From Vanilla planifolia (Eukaryota; Streptophyta; Magnoliopsida; Asparagales; Orchidaceae): DNA of 64,000 bases. The notes below the pieces were generated by a model. That model was not told the DNA's origin. It ran no database searches and worked only from the letters and a program-made list of their open reading frames with translations. Shown here in pieces: positions 51,987 through 63,772 of this stretch (within the stretch, counting starts at the first letter, position 1; each line of letters starts with the position of its first letter). The position numbers and the translations under genes are program-made. The stretch is taken from the NCBI GenBank assembly GCA_023846275.1, contig CM043870.1, positions 7,935,527-7,999,526 of the forward strand, read 5' to 3'.

Positions 51987-54900
51987 TTATTGTATGGTGC
52001 ATTCTTGATGTTGAATTCTGTTGCAGGGATGCTAGGGTTATGTGGGATCAAAAAACTGGGCGCTCAAGAGGATTTGGTTTTGTTTCTTTCCGGAATCAAC
52101 AGGTGCGCTGTTTTCCAGTCTTTTGTGTATTTGTGATATTCAGAACTTCAACCTGATATGCTTTAGTTCCTTGACAGGATGCTCAAAGTGCCATTAATGA
52201 TTTGAGTGGTATGTTACTTAGGAAGGAAAAATTTATCTCGTGTTAAATACAGCTAGACATTTAGCTGATTTTTAGTTTTTTATAATTAGTTAGTTTCTTT
52301 CTCACCAGATTTTATTATTACTTATGTTGTTTTGTTAGGTAGATGTAGATTCATTTTGGTATGGCTTGGGGTTTTTGTTTTGTGATTTTTACACTTTCCA
52401 TAACCACTACCCAGGTAGATGGTTAAGCAACAGACAGATCCGATGTAATTGGGCCACAAAGGGTGCTGGTATTGGTGAAGAAAAACAATTCTCAGATTCT
52501 AAGAGTGTTGTGGAGTTAGCAACCGGTTCTACAGGTGGGTGCTTCTTGTCATGGTATTTCATTCTTGGAATTGAAGCATTTGATGTAAATTTTTTACAAT
52601 GAAGAGTTTTTAGTGCATAAGTGTGTTCTTTGCATGCTTCTCACCATCCTTTTTTGTTATATGCATTTAAACTTTGTATTTTTTTTTATTTGGCTTTTGT
52701 TTTTAAGAATCATAACAGTAATTTGATAATCATTTTATTATTTCCTATGATGTACTTTAGGATTCCAAGGAAAGTGATCTTTTCTCTTTTTTGAATAATT
52801 TTTTGCAGTGTCATTATGTTATCTATCTATGAAAGGATATTTTTCCCTTGAAACTCAGCCATTGCTTATTTCTATATAATAATTATGAGGTTATGTTCAA
52901 AACTCTTATCCTTAGGTAGATATTAAACATTTCTTCCCATATTGCTTAGAGATGCATACCTTGTTGAAAAATAGATGCCTGACTTTTTTTTTTTTTGCCA
53001 ATTCACATAAACAAGAAAGTGTTGGTGACATAAAATAGAGTTCAAGATAGTTCAGTAAATATTGACTGGAGAATTTCAAATTTTGCTCTACTCAGTCTTG
53101 AAGCTTTATAAAGTTGATTTTACTCCAATAAATGATTTGGCAAAGGTAAATATAAATATTCTTTTGAGCTTGCATGGACACCACCTTTTTTAGACAGCCT
53201 TATACTTGGTGATTTTATAGGCCTTTCCACTTGCAAAGAACAATGTAGACAGCAGCAAGTTAGAGCATTTTCTTGAGGGTGGAGATTCTGTCACAATTGA
53301 GCAGTGAGTCTGGTATTTGATTTTCATTCTTCCCATGCGTTAGATAACAAGTCCTTGTGGTTCAAGTTTACTCCCAAAAGTGCCCATCTTCTTTTTCCAA
53401 GCTTTCTTTGGGCATTGTTTACTCTTTGTTAGTGTAGAATGGACATCACTTTGTTGGGGAAGTTCTATTGTGAAGATGATGTCAATGTAGGACCTTAGAA
53501 GGGGTTACGTGGGGAAGAAAATTAGTCAGAGGAAGGAGAAGTGAAGAAAATGGCTTTTTGTTAGAGTTAATTGGAGCTTCTAAAAATGTTCTCAAATATT
53601 ACTCTCATCATTGGATCAAGATTTTGATATATAAATATGTTGCAAGTCATTAGTTTTACTTGCTCGTTATGTCTGGGAATTGACTCACATTATCTTATTT
53701 CCACTGATTTGTTATTGGAATCAATGTTGACTTGAGTTGGAACTAATTACACATGAACCAAGTAGGATTTTTTCATTTGAATTCAGGTTAATGTTTCTGG
53801 ATAGACCCTTGTTTGCATGATGAAGGATGATTGAAGTTGTCAAGGGTTGAAAATTGAGCAAGGAAATTGAGGGAATTGTTGGAGTGGGAAGAGGTGATTG
53901 CAATGACAATGGTGATGGAGGATGATTGCAAGGAATCACGATGACGACGCTCGATAAGGGATGAGCGATGTCATTAGATTGGGGAATGGTTGGATTGGGT
54001 GGTGAATAGATTGGTTGGCATTGAGTTGGGCAGCAGCTTAGGTCCATAATGGACCTATTGTAGAGGCATTGAGGCATGGTTGGCTTGCATTGCTAGAACG
54101 TCCTTCTCATAAGGGAGTGGGTTATATGTATTTTAATATTAGTTTACATTTGATATGTATTTTCAAATTTTGATCTTATTGTTTTTTACATTAGAAGATT
54201 TTATAAAAATTTTTGCTTAGTTTTGAAAATATTTGTGTGATAATTTACAATAAATAAATATTTAAGAATTTTTAGATAGTTCAACAAACACATAAGTCTA
54301 CATCTACCCTTAGTTACATAAGACAAGGTTTATTTAATTAAACTATTTTTTGTTACAAGATGGGTAGGTGAACACCTTTACAAAAAAGGTCTACAAAGAC
54401 TTAAAAACAACTTAAATAAGTTATACAGTAAAATAGTTTACAAGAGCTAAGAAACAAAGCAGCTTGAAAGAACAACTAAGAACTCAGCACTTTTGCATAT
54501 AAAGCATATATAACATTCACCTATACAACCAATGCATAAACAAGTGGCATACTATATATATGAATGAAAATATGCTATATATCATTGTTAAAAAAATAAG
54601 TGATGCTGCTTTAAAAAGGGATTTTAGGAATTTTTTTGAATGTAGAAGTAAGGTTTTCTTTACTGAATGTAAAGATTTAATCTTTCGATATGAAAATCTT
54701 GTATTAAGTTCTTCTCTAAAGGTTTATTAAGATATTTATTGGCATAGAACCTTCATTGGATCGATTAAAGCAATTTTAAAGTTCAAGTAACTATTATTTT
54801 CATGTCTTGGAAAGGCTAAAGTAGTTATTACAGGTTTATGCTTTTATTTGTATTGTTTGATCAACTAGATTGTACCTTAAAGATCACAAAATGAATTATA

Positions 54901-57900
54901 TGTATTATGCATTAAGTAATAACGTACTGCATGCATGTCTCTGTTTAAGATTTAGATATGAAGAATAAATTATATTGTATAATAAATAAATATTGTATCG
55001 TATGAAATCTTTAAGTTTTCATATACTTAGATTAATGACATAAACATATTGTACTATGACAATTACTGTACTGTTCGAAATTCTTGAGATTTCTCTTCTC
55101 AGCTCAAGAAACTAATCGTACTGTACAATAATAGTTATCGTACTATATAAGCATATTTAAATTTCCCATTAAGACACTTAGTGCATAATCTGATTAATAG
55201 TTTTATCTATTTAAATAAATTATACTTAAAAATATAATGAATCTTTTTGTCTGATGAGGTAGAGTACTTGTTAAATTTATCAATTGGACAATTTTGTTGT
55301 TCATCGTATGCTTATGTTAATACTAATTGTATTGTACGATATGGATACCGTATTGTATGATAAGTATAATTTTAGCATAATTTAAAAAACTAAGTTTTCT
55401 TTAAACTCTTATACATGATTAAGCTTTAGATGATGGAAGTATATTTACAAAACTAGTAGGATTTTAGAAGATACTTGGTTGATAAGTGAATTCAACTCTA
55501 TTTATAAAATGACTTGTGCATATTCATAATCCTAGGTGCTACATATAAAATAATATAGGTTTTAACCTTCTAACTCAAGTAAAAGAAAACATGTTCATGA
55601 CAATTGCCACATTATCGAGAGCAAGGTTCAACCATGTGTCCAAACACTTGTGAAATGCATCATCATTGACTTATCCCATAATGAGATATAATACCAAAGT
55701 ATCATTTATAACCATCCCTTTTTTATCATCTTGAGGTAACAAACTTTAGTAAAACATTAGTAAACTTCAACTTGTGGTTTTGTTAATGGAGTCAACATCC
55801 ACTTGGCTAGGGACATAAAAGGTCTAGTGGCACTCTCAAGAGAAAATCAGATTTAGTTCAAAGGGGAGTATTGATGAGGTGTGAGAGGGCATGATATATG
55901 ATGATGTTGGCTTGGGGGTTGGACACTTATATAAGGAGTAGTGTCAGATCTTCTCAGAGTCACAATGACAATGTTAAATAAGTGGAGTTCAAGTGACTAA
56001 ATAAAGAGACTTGCACGGTTAGACTTGGAAATCTCAAGAAGCGTCGATAGTTGCAAGGTAATTGATATCGCAGCATTGAACCGAGTCATGATGGGGTGGT
56101 GACCCTACGTTTGGTGATGCTTAGGATAGTGGTGGAAGAGAGGAGGTGAGCTTTAGGTTGTAAGCTTGTGGGCATTAGTTGATGAAATTGTTGCTGCGAC
56201 GAGTAGGGATGGATGGCACAGGTTCCCGATGGTGATCAGAGGAAGCTATGGTGGTAATAGACTAAAGGAAGCCAACAATATATCAATGATGGGGGGATGG
56301 CTATGATGGTTAGGATCACAATGGTGCTATGCAATTGACAATGATAGTGGTAGAGATGATGAGGTTGGATCATAATTTGGGTAAGGAAAATGTTAGCTTA
56401 TACCTTGGAGAGTTACTTCTATGCATGCATGCACAACACAAAAACTTGACAATTTTGAAATTGATGGCAAATCAAAGCTCATCATTTTATTCACATAATA
56501 AGAGCTTAAATATGTTACAATAGATGCCATAATTAGAATTGTAAAGACCAAATTACTCCTTAAAGATTGCAAAATTCAAAAATGATATTTGAAGATTGCC
56601 AAAAATAAAATAGAAAAATCCTTTAATCTTAACCTGTTACAACCCAATAACCCAAATAAATTTAATAAAGCCCCATTTTTAGTCGTTTGTTAGGCCCTTG
56701 TTTTAGATTTGGTCCATGATCTGTAATGGGCATGCTTCTTGGGTTAGTTCCTCTTGCTTTTTTGCATCAATTCCTTCTTAACAAAAATTCTACTCCATGG
56801 AATTGAAGTCCATGTAATCCTTTAATAGGTTTAGCATTAATTTCTTTGTGCCTTCCATGGTTAGCTAAGTGTTTTTGATGATGACTAGTCCCACCAACAA
56901 ACCAAAAATCAACAAGAAAAATGAGGTTAAAAAGATATATTACTTAAGATAATATTCATAGTAAAGACTCTAATAGTAGATAATATAAGAAATGGATCAT
57001 TTAAGGTATTTGTAGAGTTAAATCATAAATCTCTATCATTTAGATCCCTTTTATATGACAATAAATTCTCAATATTAAAGAAATTACTAATGAATATGAT
57101 AAACTACAACATTAGAACATAGGCATTGTGATTCAATTTTTTTGATAATTTCAATTGGATCATAGTTTGTTGCATGTAATTTTTTTATGTTTGATGGTGG
57201 CAAATTCTTAAGATGAAAATGTGTTGACACGTAGACTCCTTTACCATTCAAATTTTGAACAAATAAAAATGTAGAATAAAAAAGATGAGCTAGAATATCT
57301 ATCAAATTAAATTAATAGGTTCTTTAGGATTTTGGTCATAGATTATTTTAAAATGTGATACTTTTTTAGATTTGAAAATAATTTTATTGTAGATAAACTC
57401 AAATGTGTGCAATGCAAATCCTAATTTTGAATATTCTTTCCAACCAAAATTTTTTGTAAATTTCTCAGCATCCTATCAACTACGTCAATTTGAATATTCA
57501 TTTGAGGATAAAGTATAGACGAGTTTCGATGTCATGTTAAGCAACTTTCATAAAGTTTTTCAAAAGTATGAAATAAATCGTTCATCCTAACTTAACATTG
57601 TGTGTTTCTTAACAATTTTCTTGAAAAATAGTTTGATGTGGGGTTGTGTCATCGCTCTTTTGATATGAGATGAAGTAAGTCATTTTAAAAATTCCATTTA
57701 AAATCATGATGTTATCTGCATATTGGGTGGTGACAATCCTAAAATTAAATCTATTGATACATCTTTTTCAAGTTTTACTCAAAATTGAAAATGGCACATT
57801 CAATAGTTCTTTGGTTGCGGATTTTTATTCGATTATTCCTATGGTTCTTAGGAGATTTAGATGTCTTATCCAACTTATTCTCTTTAAATGTGTGATAATC

Positions 57901-60900
57901 ATCTTTTCAAGGTTCATCTTGGAGAGATGAGATTGGGCTTCAAGTCATTGGCTCTTGTGTAAGCTAGGTAATTTGGCCATTTAGAAAGTCTTCAATCATA
58001 TTTTGTTTAGAAATTGAATTCTTTATTACATGATACAAATGTGTTTATTGTAGTCCTAGAAGTCTTTGAAGTTTTTACTTGATTTTTTGTTGTGACATTA
58101 TGAAGTTTTAATATGTTGATAGAAACAAGATGAGAAAAATATATTTTTGATGCAACATAGTTTAATATTTAATATTAATAATTTTTTTGGTATTAAAATA
58201 GATAAATTAAATAATGTTGAAAAGAAAATTACTTAGATTGTTATGTGTTAAAAAATATAACAATAAATTACAATTAGATAATCTGAAATGTTTGAGTAAT
58301 AATTGAAGTAGTTCTTGTCAAGAAAAGAAATTAGATCATAAACATGCAATTTTTATATAAGGTAAAAAATAAGCATGTGACTTACCCCCTTTGTTATCGT
58401 TCAAGGGTTAATGATAGTCTCAACTAAATTAAGGCTAGTTAGTTGAAGTAAATTAAGTTGAAAATATGATGTTCTTTGGATTTGCAATCAAACATATTTA
58501 CTATGCTTATCTTGGTGCAAAAAATTAAGGCTGTATCAAAAAATAACGAACTCTTTAGTCTTTTTTACATAGGGTTACCTCTATTTAGCAAATCTTCTAT
58601 TTTGTAGTCCCTTCAATTTCTAGTTTGGTCCCTTATAGTGATAGATCTCGTTTGATGTGGCAATCTTTAAGTGTTTGGATCCTTTTTTGGAATTGACATA
58701 TTGTAATTGTTGAAACACCATGAAGGTTTTTTGCTCTGATGCTAAAACTTGGAGGATGATTGTAAGGAATTGCGATGGTGGCAAGCGGCAAGGTTCGATT
58801 GGCAATCTCAAATCGACTAGTAGTCAAAGCAGATAACGTTCTATCGATTGGTAACCGTTTAGGTTGGGGCAAAGACTGAGGCATGGCAAGCTCTTGCTTA
58901 ACCATGTGGGAATAAAGGTCTAGTGGTAGCCTCGATGGGTAATTGGATCAGACTTGATGGGGCACAATGGGTTGAGAGAGCATGTCAACACTAGCTCGAG
59001 ATAGCGTGTTGTCAAATGCTTCGGCGTTTGAGAGCAGCGTTAGACCAACCCTTCTAGGTCGCGATGATAGTGCGAATAGGCAGAGTTTGGAAAGACAAAG
59101 GGAGAGGCTTGTGGCAAGAGATGCGTGGCCATTGATGTCATCGATCAATGAGTGAAGAGGTGGTATAAGTGAGATTTGTGGTAAGGATGTGAGTAGATCG
59201 ACTTGGGGGGTACAATGGCATCAATAGTGCTGAGGTGATCTAGCTTGCAATAATGACCATAATAATAGTTGGTGGTTGTTTTGTTCAGTAATATCCAAGA
59301 CAATAGTAGCAGAGAAGAGGCGAATTGTAAGCAACGAGGTAGTGGGCGGCAGCATGACATGTTATGAGCAATTGTAGATAGCACAAGCTCATTGTGATGA
59401 TTAGAGGAACCTATGTTCATGACAAGTCGGAGATGATTGTATGGAGTTGCGATTGATGGTGCAAGGATGTGTACGATATTTAAGTTTGCCGTTGTGTGAC
59501 ATATATGAGGTGGCAGAGATGGGAATATTAGATCACAATCCAAGTAGTAGGGATGGCCAGTCTACGCTTTCTTTGTGAATTCTTTCAACATAAAACCTTA
59601 ATGGTTTTTAAATTAATGACTAACTAAAGCTAATTTTTTTATTCACATAACAAAAATGTAAACAGGTTAGAATAGACATCATAATTGGAATTGTAAAAAC
59701 CAAAATACTAATCAACTTTAAAAAATAATAAAATAATAATAAAAACAGTGGGAATAAAAAATTTATGAGAAGTCATGTTAAGAAGATGAAATATTTTTGC
59801 GTCTTATAAATGATCCATTATAATCTAATAACCTAAATAGACTCAATAAAGTCATATTCTTTGCCATTTTAGGCTCTTAAATAGCAAAATATTCAACTTA
59901 AAAAAATAATAAAAATAAAAACAATGGGAATAAAAAATTTATGGGAAGTCTTGTTAGAAACAAAAGATGAAAAATTCTCGGATCTCATGAACAATCCATC
60001 ATAATCTCATAACCCAAATGGACTCAAATAAAGTCATATTTCTTGCTCCTTTTAGGATTTTATTTGAATTATTTGAATGTGGTTTACGACAAATTTGAGC
60101 TTTTTGTTTTCTGGGCTCTATATGCTCTTTATGTTCATTCTGATGTGTTGCATCATGCGGCCAAGAGAGGTTTAAATGAATGGAGCAAGCTTTGGCTTAG
60201 GCTGAGAAGGATGAAGTCTGGGGACAAAGTTGATGGGAGTGTTGCATTATGTTAATCATATTATTAACGCCTATGCTAGCTGAGCACATTTGCTGTTGTC
60301 ATTGGGGCAACTGTCGTTACAGTGGTCAGACTTCTGACAGCCACAACTGTCATACGTCACAAGGCAGGATTGGTTTGCCCACTTTTTTTTTTTAATATAA
60401 CACGTATGCTAGCTGAGCACATTTGCAGTGGTCACTGGGGACTACTGCCGTTAGGGTGATCAAACTTTTGACAGCCACAACTGTCATACTTGCCTAGGCA
60501 GGTTGAGTTTGCATCCTATGTGTGTGTGTGTGTATAATTTTTTGGTAGACTCTGGTAAATTGTCATATAGCTGAGTGTTGGAATAGAGAACTGAATCTGA
60601 TAGATCCAAATTTTTAAGGATTTGGGATCTGATCCAATAACTGTTTAATTTTCTCAAATCTAAATGTTTCAAATCCAGTTGGTTCCAAGTTCCACTTGGT
60701 CTAATTTTTGGCTCTTCAACTGAAAAAAGAATTTAATCCAGATCTGGATTGAGGTGAACAATCTAGCAAATGGACCAAAACCAGGAATTTTATTAATGTT
60801 TCAGATGAGAAACATTATTTGTGTGAACCATCAGTCCATTTCTTGTAAAGGTTGGGCTTTTCTAGCATTGTAAAGGTTGTTTTGATTGCATCTTTTTCCA

Positions 60901-62133
60901 AGGGGAGTTTTCACGAGTATTTACATACTTGCTAATAAAAGGACTTCTGTATTGATATTAAGGTTTTTGTAGTATGTTAACTGCATGAGCTTTTAGCCCT
61001 GTTTCTAATGGGAAATACAGGAAACCGCAAGCTCCCAAATCTGTGAATTGTTGGAAATGACCTCCCTGGTAAAAAAAAAAAATATTTGAAGATAAATTGC
61101 TTTTGCAATCTTTGAAAGAGGTATGCAACCTAATACTCCCCACCGCACACCTGCGACCTTGGGCCATGGGTTCTTTTGTGCACCACCTTCAAATCAGCTT
61201 GCATAGCCCTACTATTTGCACCTTGTAAGTGCAACCTTTTTGCTTATGTTTTATATGTTGGGCTTTTCTAGCAACGAGTCTGCCAATACTAGGCCTTATG
61301 TGCAGTTCCTGTCCCTCGTGTATCTGCACTGGTCCTTCACAGGGTTCTCGTGCAGCTAGTGTTCAATGTGATCCCATATATGATCTTTTCACTTCATATC
61401 TACCTCTTGCCCACATTCTATAGTGCATTGAACTTACTTGACCATTGTTGTGTAATAAACACTTTTTGTCACACTTTTAATCTTATAGTTTATTCTAATA
61501 TAACATTAGTTTAACAACATCAGCTTCTTTATGCTGAAGATAGCCACATGTTATGATGCATCAGACTTTGCTCGATCCTCCTTGTTCTTAACCATTTTTA
61601 CTAGCTTAATCCTGTGTGCCTACTTTGTCTATTCAAACGTGACAACCTGAACTTATATGTGCTCTATGCTTGATTCATCTAGTATGCCTACTTATCCCAT
61701 TCAAACTTAATTTGACACCATAAACTTCTTTATGCCTTTGTGCAGAAGATAACAAAGATGGTGCAAAAGATGATTCTCCAGAGAACAATCTGCAATACAC
61801 CACAGTGTATGTTGGAAATCTTGCTCCTGAGGTATGTTGATCTTATTGCTCTTTTTATTACATTATTTCATCATGCAATTCTCCCCTAACTTCTCCAAAC
61901 CCCCGACCTGCTAAATCACAGGTCACCCAAGTTGACCTCCACAGGCTCTTCCACACACTCGGTGCTGGGCAAATCGACGAAGTTCGGATTCAACGCGACA
62001 AGGGTTTTGGCTTTGTTAGGTATAGCAAGCACCCTGAAGCTGCTTCTGCCATCCTCACAGGCAATGGGCGCATTCTTGGCGGAAAGCCGATTAAGGTATT
62101 TTTCTCTTCTCCATAGTTGCAATCAGTGATGTT

Positions 62134-62167
<34 letters not shown>

Positions 62168-62540
62168 GTTCTTGAAATTGTTAAAATATAATCTTGTTTT
62201 TATGGTTTAATTATAGCTTATCAAAGCATCAGTATGAAATGTTTTGTTTGCTTTGCAGTGCTCATGGGGAAGTAAGCCCACGCCAGCTGGAACAGTTTCG
62301 AAACCTCTTCCCCCACCTGTAGCATTGCCTGCCTTTCCTGCTCTTTCTGCGGCTGACTATTTAACCTATGAAAGGGCTTTGGCCATGAGCAAAATGGGGG
62401 CAGGTCCAGCTTTATTACCCGGCCAAACCGATGTGACACCCAAACTGGCTAACATCCCATTGGGTTCAGCAGCTAGCCAAGCCATCTACGATGGAGGGTT
62501 TCAGAATCCAGCTGCTGCTCAACAGCTTATGTATTTTTGA
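49238..62540 (+). CDS. UBP1: UBP1-type oligouridylate-binding protein, three RRMs
   Basis: UBP1 proteins are plant relatives of TIA-1 that bind U-rich RNA, affect splicing and mRNA stability, and enter stress granules. Exons: 49238-49441, 50505-50566, 50788-50890, 51440-51516, 51605-51666, 51739-51826, 52027-52102, 52178-52208, 52415-52534, 61746-61831, 61922-62095, 62259-62540; every join keeps frame, giving 454 aa. Residues 1-57 are Gln/Leu-rich and prion-like. RRM1 is at about 88-162 ([15 protein letters not shown]), RRM2 at 171-250 ([23 protein letters not shown]) and RRM3 at 293-367 ([20 protein letters not shown]). The C-terminal tail ends [17 protein letters not shown], a family signature. 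Intron 9 is 9.2 kb because of inserted repeats; the others are 72-1063 bases. RBP45/47 proteins are related, but the N-terminus and tail favour UBP1; the exact paralogue is not resolved. Confidence 0.95.
51929..51980. repeat. (TC)n(TA)n compound microsatellite
   Basis: About 22 bases of TC repeat followed by 30 bases of TA repeat in UBP1 intron 6, close to the exon 7 acceptor. Confidence 0.92.
54240..55640. repeat. Dispersed GTACGATA-rich repeat, copy 3 (UBP1 intron 9)
   Basis: The head at about 54255-54310 resembles 28375-28430. Many TCGTACTGTAC, TATCGTACTATA and TTGTACGATATG motifs occur at 54990-55370. The tail at 55560-55625 (GTTTTAACCTTCTAACTCA, then CACATTATCGAGAGCAAGG) matches 2380-2460 of copy 1. 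No protein domain is seen. Confidence 0.55.
55811..56700 (-). repeat. LTR-like repeat, left copy
   Basis: Aligns in patches with 58908-60056: the start (ATAAAAGGTCTAGTGG), the centre (GATCAGAGGAAGCTATGG versus GATTAGAGGAACCTATG) and the end (TTTTATTCACATAA, then ATAATTAGAATTGTAAAGAC). It lies on the 3' side of the integrase relic, as a 3' LTR of a minus-strand element should. Confidence 0.55.
57090..57960 (-). mobile_element. Ty3/gypsy integrase relic in UBP1 intron 9
   Basis: Minus-strand translation with stops and frame shifts matches the gypsy integrase core in order: [15 protein letters not shown] (about 57735-57780; family EDVSMDFILGLPRTQ), [13 protein letters not shown] (about 57640-57680; family MAHFIPCHKTDDA), [15 protein letters not shown] (about 57455-57500; family GQTEVVNRSLGNLLR), [11 protein letters not shown], then [17 protein letters not shown] (about 57205-57260; family GDWVWVHLRKERFP). 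RT and gag are missing between this block and the right-hand repeat. Confidence 0.78.
58908..60056 (-). repeat. LTR-like repeat, right copy, with an internal tandem duplication
   Basis: Homologous to 55811-56700. Its end is duplicated: about 59700-59875 and 59880-60056 both carry GGGAATAAAAAATTTATG, a TCCATYATAATCTMATAAC block and CTCAATAAAGTCATAT. Open frames here on the minus strand (59145-59543 and nearby) are low-complexity readings, not genes. Confidence 0.55.
60272..60515. repeat. Direct duplication of about 112 bases
   Basis: 60272-60382 and 60405-60515 share TATGCTAGCTGAGCACATTT, GACAGCCACAACTGTCATAC and a GGCAGG(A/T)T end. A T-rich spacer separates them. Confidence 0.85.
60516..61745. 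other. 3' part of UBP1 intron 9, no recognisable element
   Basis: About 1.2 kb with mixed composition and a short GT run (60521-60533). Open frames near 60958-61167 and 61229-61423 match no family I know. Confidence 0.45.
62140..62167. repeat. Poly(T) tract, 28 bases
   Basis: Homopolymer in UBP1 intron 11, about 90 bases upstream of the exon 12 acceptor. Confidence 0.92.
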
Positions 62541-62985
62541 TATTTTGGGTTTATGCCCGGCTTTGTTCTACAACCTGTGGTGCTCTTTGGTTTGCACTCA
62601 ATTTGGTGTGGTTTTCTTTTGTTTTCTCACTACTGTAATGGTCTCAAGTAAGTTTATCTCTTATGCATATCATAATTGTGGAGTAATATATACAAGTGAG
62701 ATCTGTATGTAGTCAAATGTAGGCTTTTTGAGTTGGATGATTCCAGGTTGCATTCATGACTGTAATGGTTGTACTTTGAAGAAGAGTATCATGCTTTCTT
62801 TTTGCCTATTTTGAATGTTTATGCATCAATGTTTTAGCTTGTTTTTCTATTCAGCGCTTTGTATGATTGTTTGAAGGTTTTAATCTTGTAATCTACTATA
62901 AACAAAATGCTTCTCATAAAACCATTTTAAAGATAGCTTAACAAGGCAAAATTTCCTCGTACAACTTGATGTATGATGGGCATGG

Positions 62986-63693
62986 CTATGCCGCTGTGAC
63001 TCCGGTGAAGAACAGGCGGCCACAGTTCTCGCCGGAGATTGAAGAGCTGGAGATTTCTGCCGGTCTGAGAATGTCAGATCCACACTTTTCCATGTACTCC
63101 TCGGTCACTATATGCTGATACCTGCACTCCATGCTGCAGAATCCCTTCTCTCCTCTGTAATAACAGCCAAATTTTAGAATTAGTTCATCTGTCAAACAAA
63201 AAAATTATTTTTGAATTTAGTAAAAGATTTCCTTTTTGCTCTGCCCCAAATGCTTTTCTTTTTTAAATTGAAATTGGGCACTGAAAAAAAAAAAGAAAAA
63301 GAGGTCCTTTTGAGCTCAGATGAACTGTGATATGAACTGCTATGTTCTATCGGACTTCAAAGTGCTTCCTTTTTTATTAATTATAAAAAGTTGGATCATT
63401 TTATTGTTTCGAAGTAATTACCTGTACATATATATGTCCCTGCCGTGCAGCTTCTTTCCGCATAGATAGCAGCAACTAAGGAAGTCCACCGGGAATCCTC
63501 CCGCGATCTCCGCCGACCTCGTTTTGAAGGTGACGGCGAGATTAGGGGGTACGGGACCGGGTTTCTCCAGTGCGGCGACGATGGCGAGCCCGACCCCTTC
63601 GGCGTTCCTATTTTTCCACCCCTTAGGAGACCGATCCTGGCCGCTGTTAACCTTGAAGAAAGGGAACTCTAAGGCGGACTGGCCGGCCAACAT
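62986..63693 (-). CDS. FCS-like zinc finger (FLZ, DUF581) protein
   Basis: FLZ proteins are plant-specific adaptors that bind the SnRK1 energy-sensing kinase through a short zinc finger. Minus-strand exons: 63693-63422 and 63154-62986; the join keeps frame and gives 146 aa. The FLZ domain is at about residues 71-114: FLSCCYLCGKKLHGRDIYMY, then GEKGFCSMECRYQHI. The zinc ligands are Cys75, Cys78, Cys97 and Cys101, in the family's Cx2C...FCSxEC arrangement. The intron falls inside the domain just after MYR, a position I recall for this family. The start is the first in-frame ATG (MLAGQSALEF); the frame stays open 17 codons further upstream but has only a GTG there. The gene is tail to tail with UBP1; the stops are 445 bases apart. 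Confidence 0.93.
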
Positions 63694-63761
63694 CGCCGTA
63701 GAAGGTGAATTGTCTACCGGAGAGGAAGTGATAGTTTGGTCCACCGCTTTAGTCCACTGCG

Positions 63762-63772
63762 CCTTTTATAAG
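63762..63772 (-). promoter_or_regulatory. TATA box of the FLZ gene
   Basis: The minus strand reads CTTATAAAAGG about 70 bases upstream of the chosen ATG. That fits a transcription start near 63735 and a leader of about 40 bases, and supports starting at 63693 rather than further upstream. Confidence 0.55.

Noticed and set aside
53721..54077. 118-codon Pro/Ser-rich frame on the minus strand
   Set aside because: Low-complexity reading of repeat DNA. A similar phrase (NHPPS) recurs at 58633-58905, which shows a shared repeat rather than a gene.
59145..59543. 132-codon frame on the minus strand
   Set aside because: It lies within the LTR-like repeat and has no domain.
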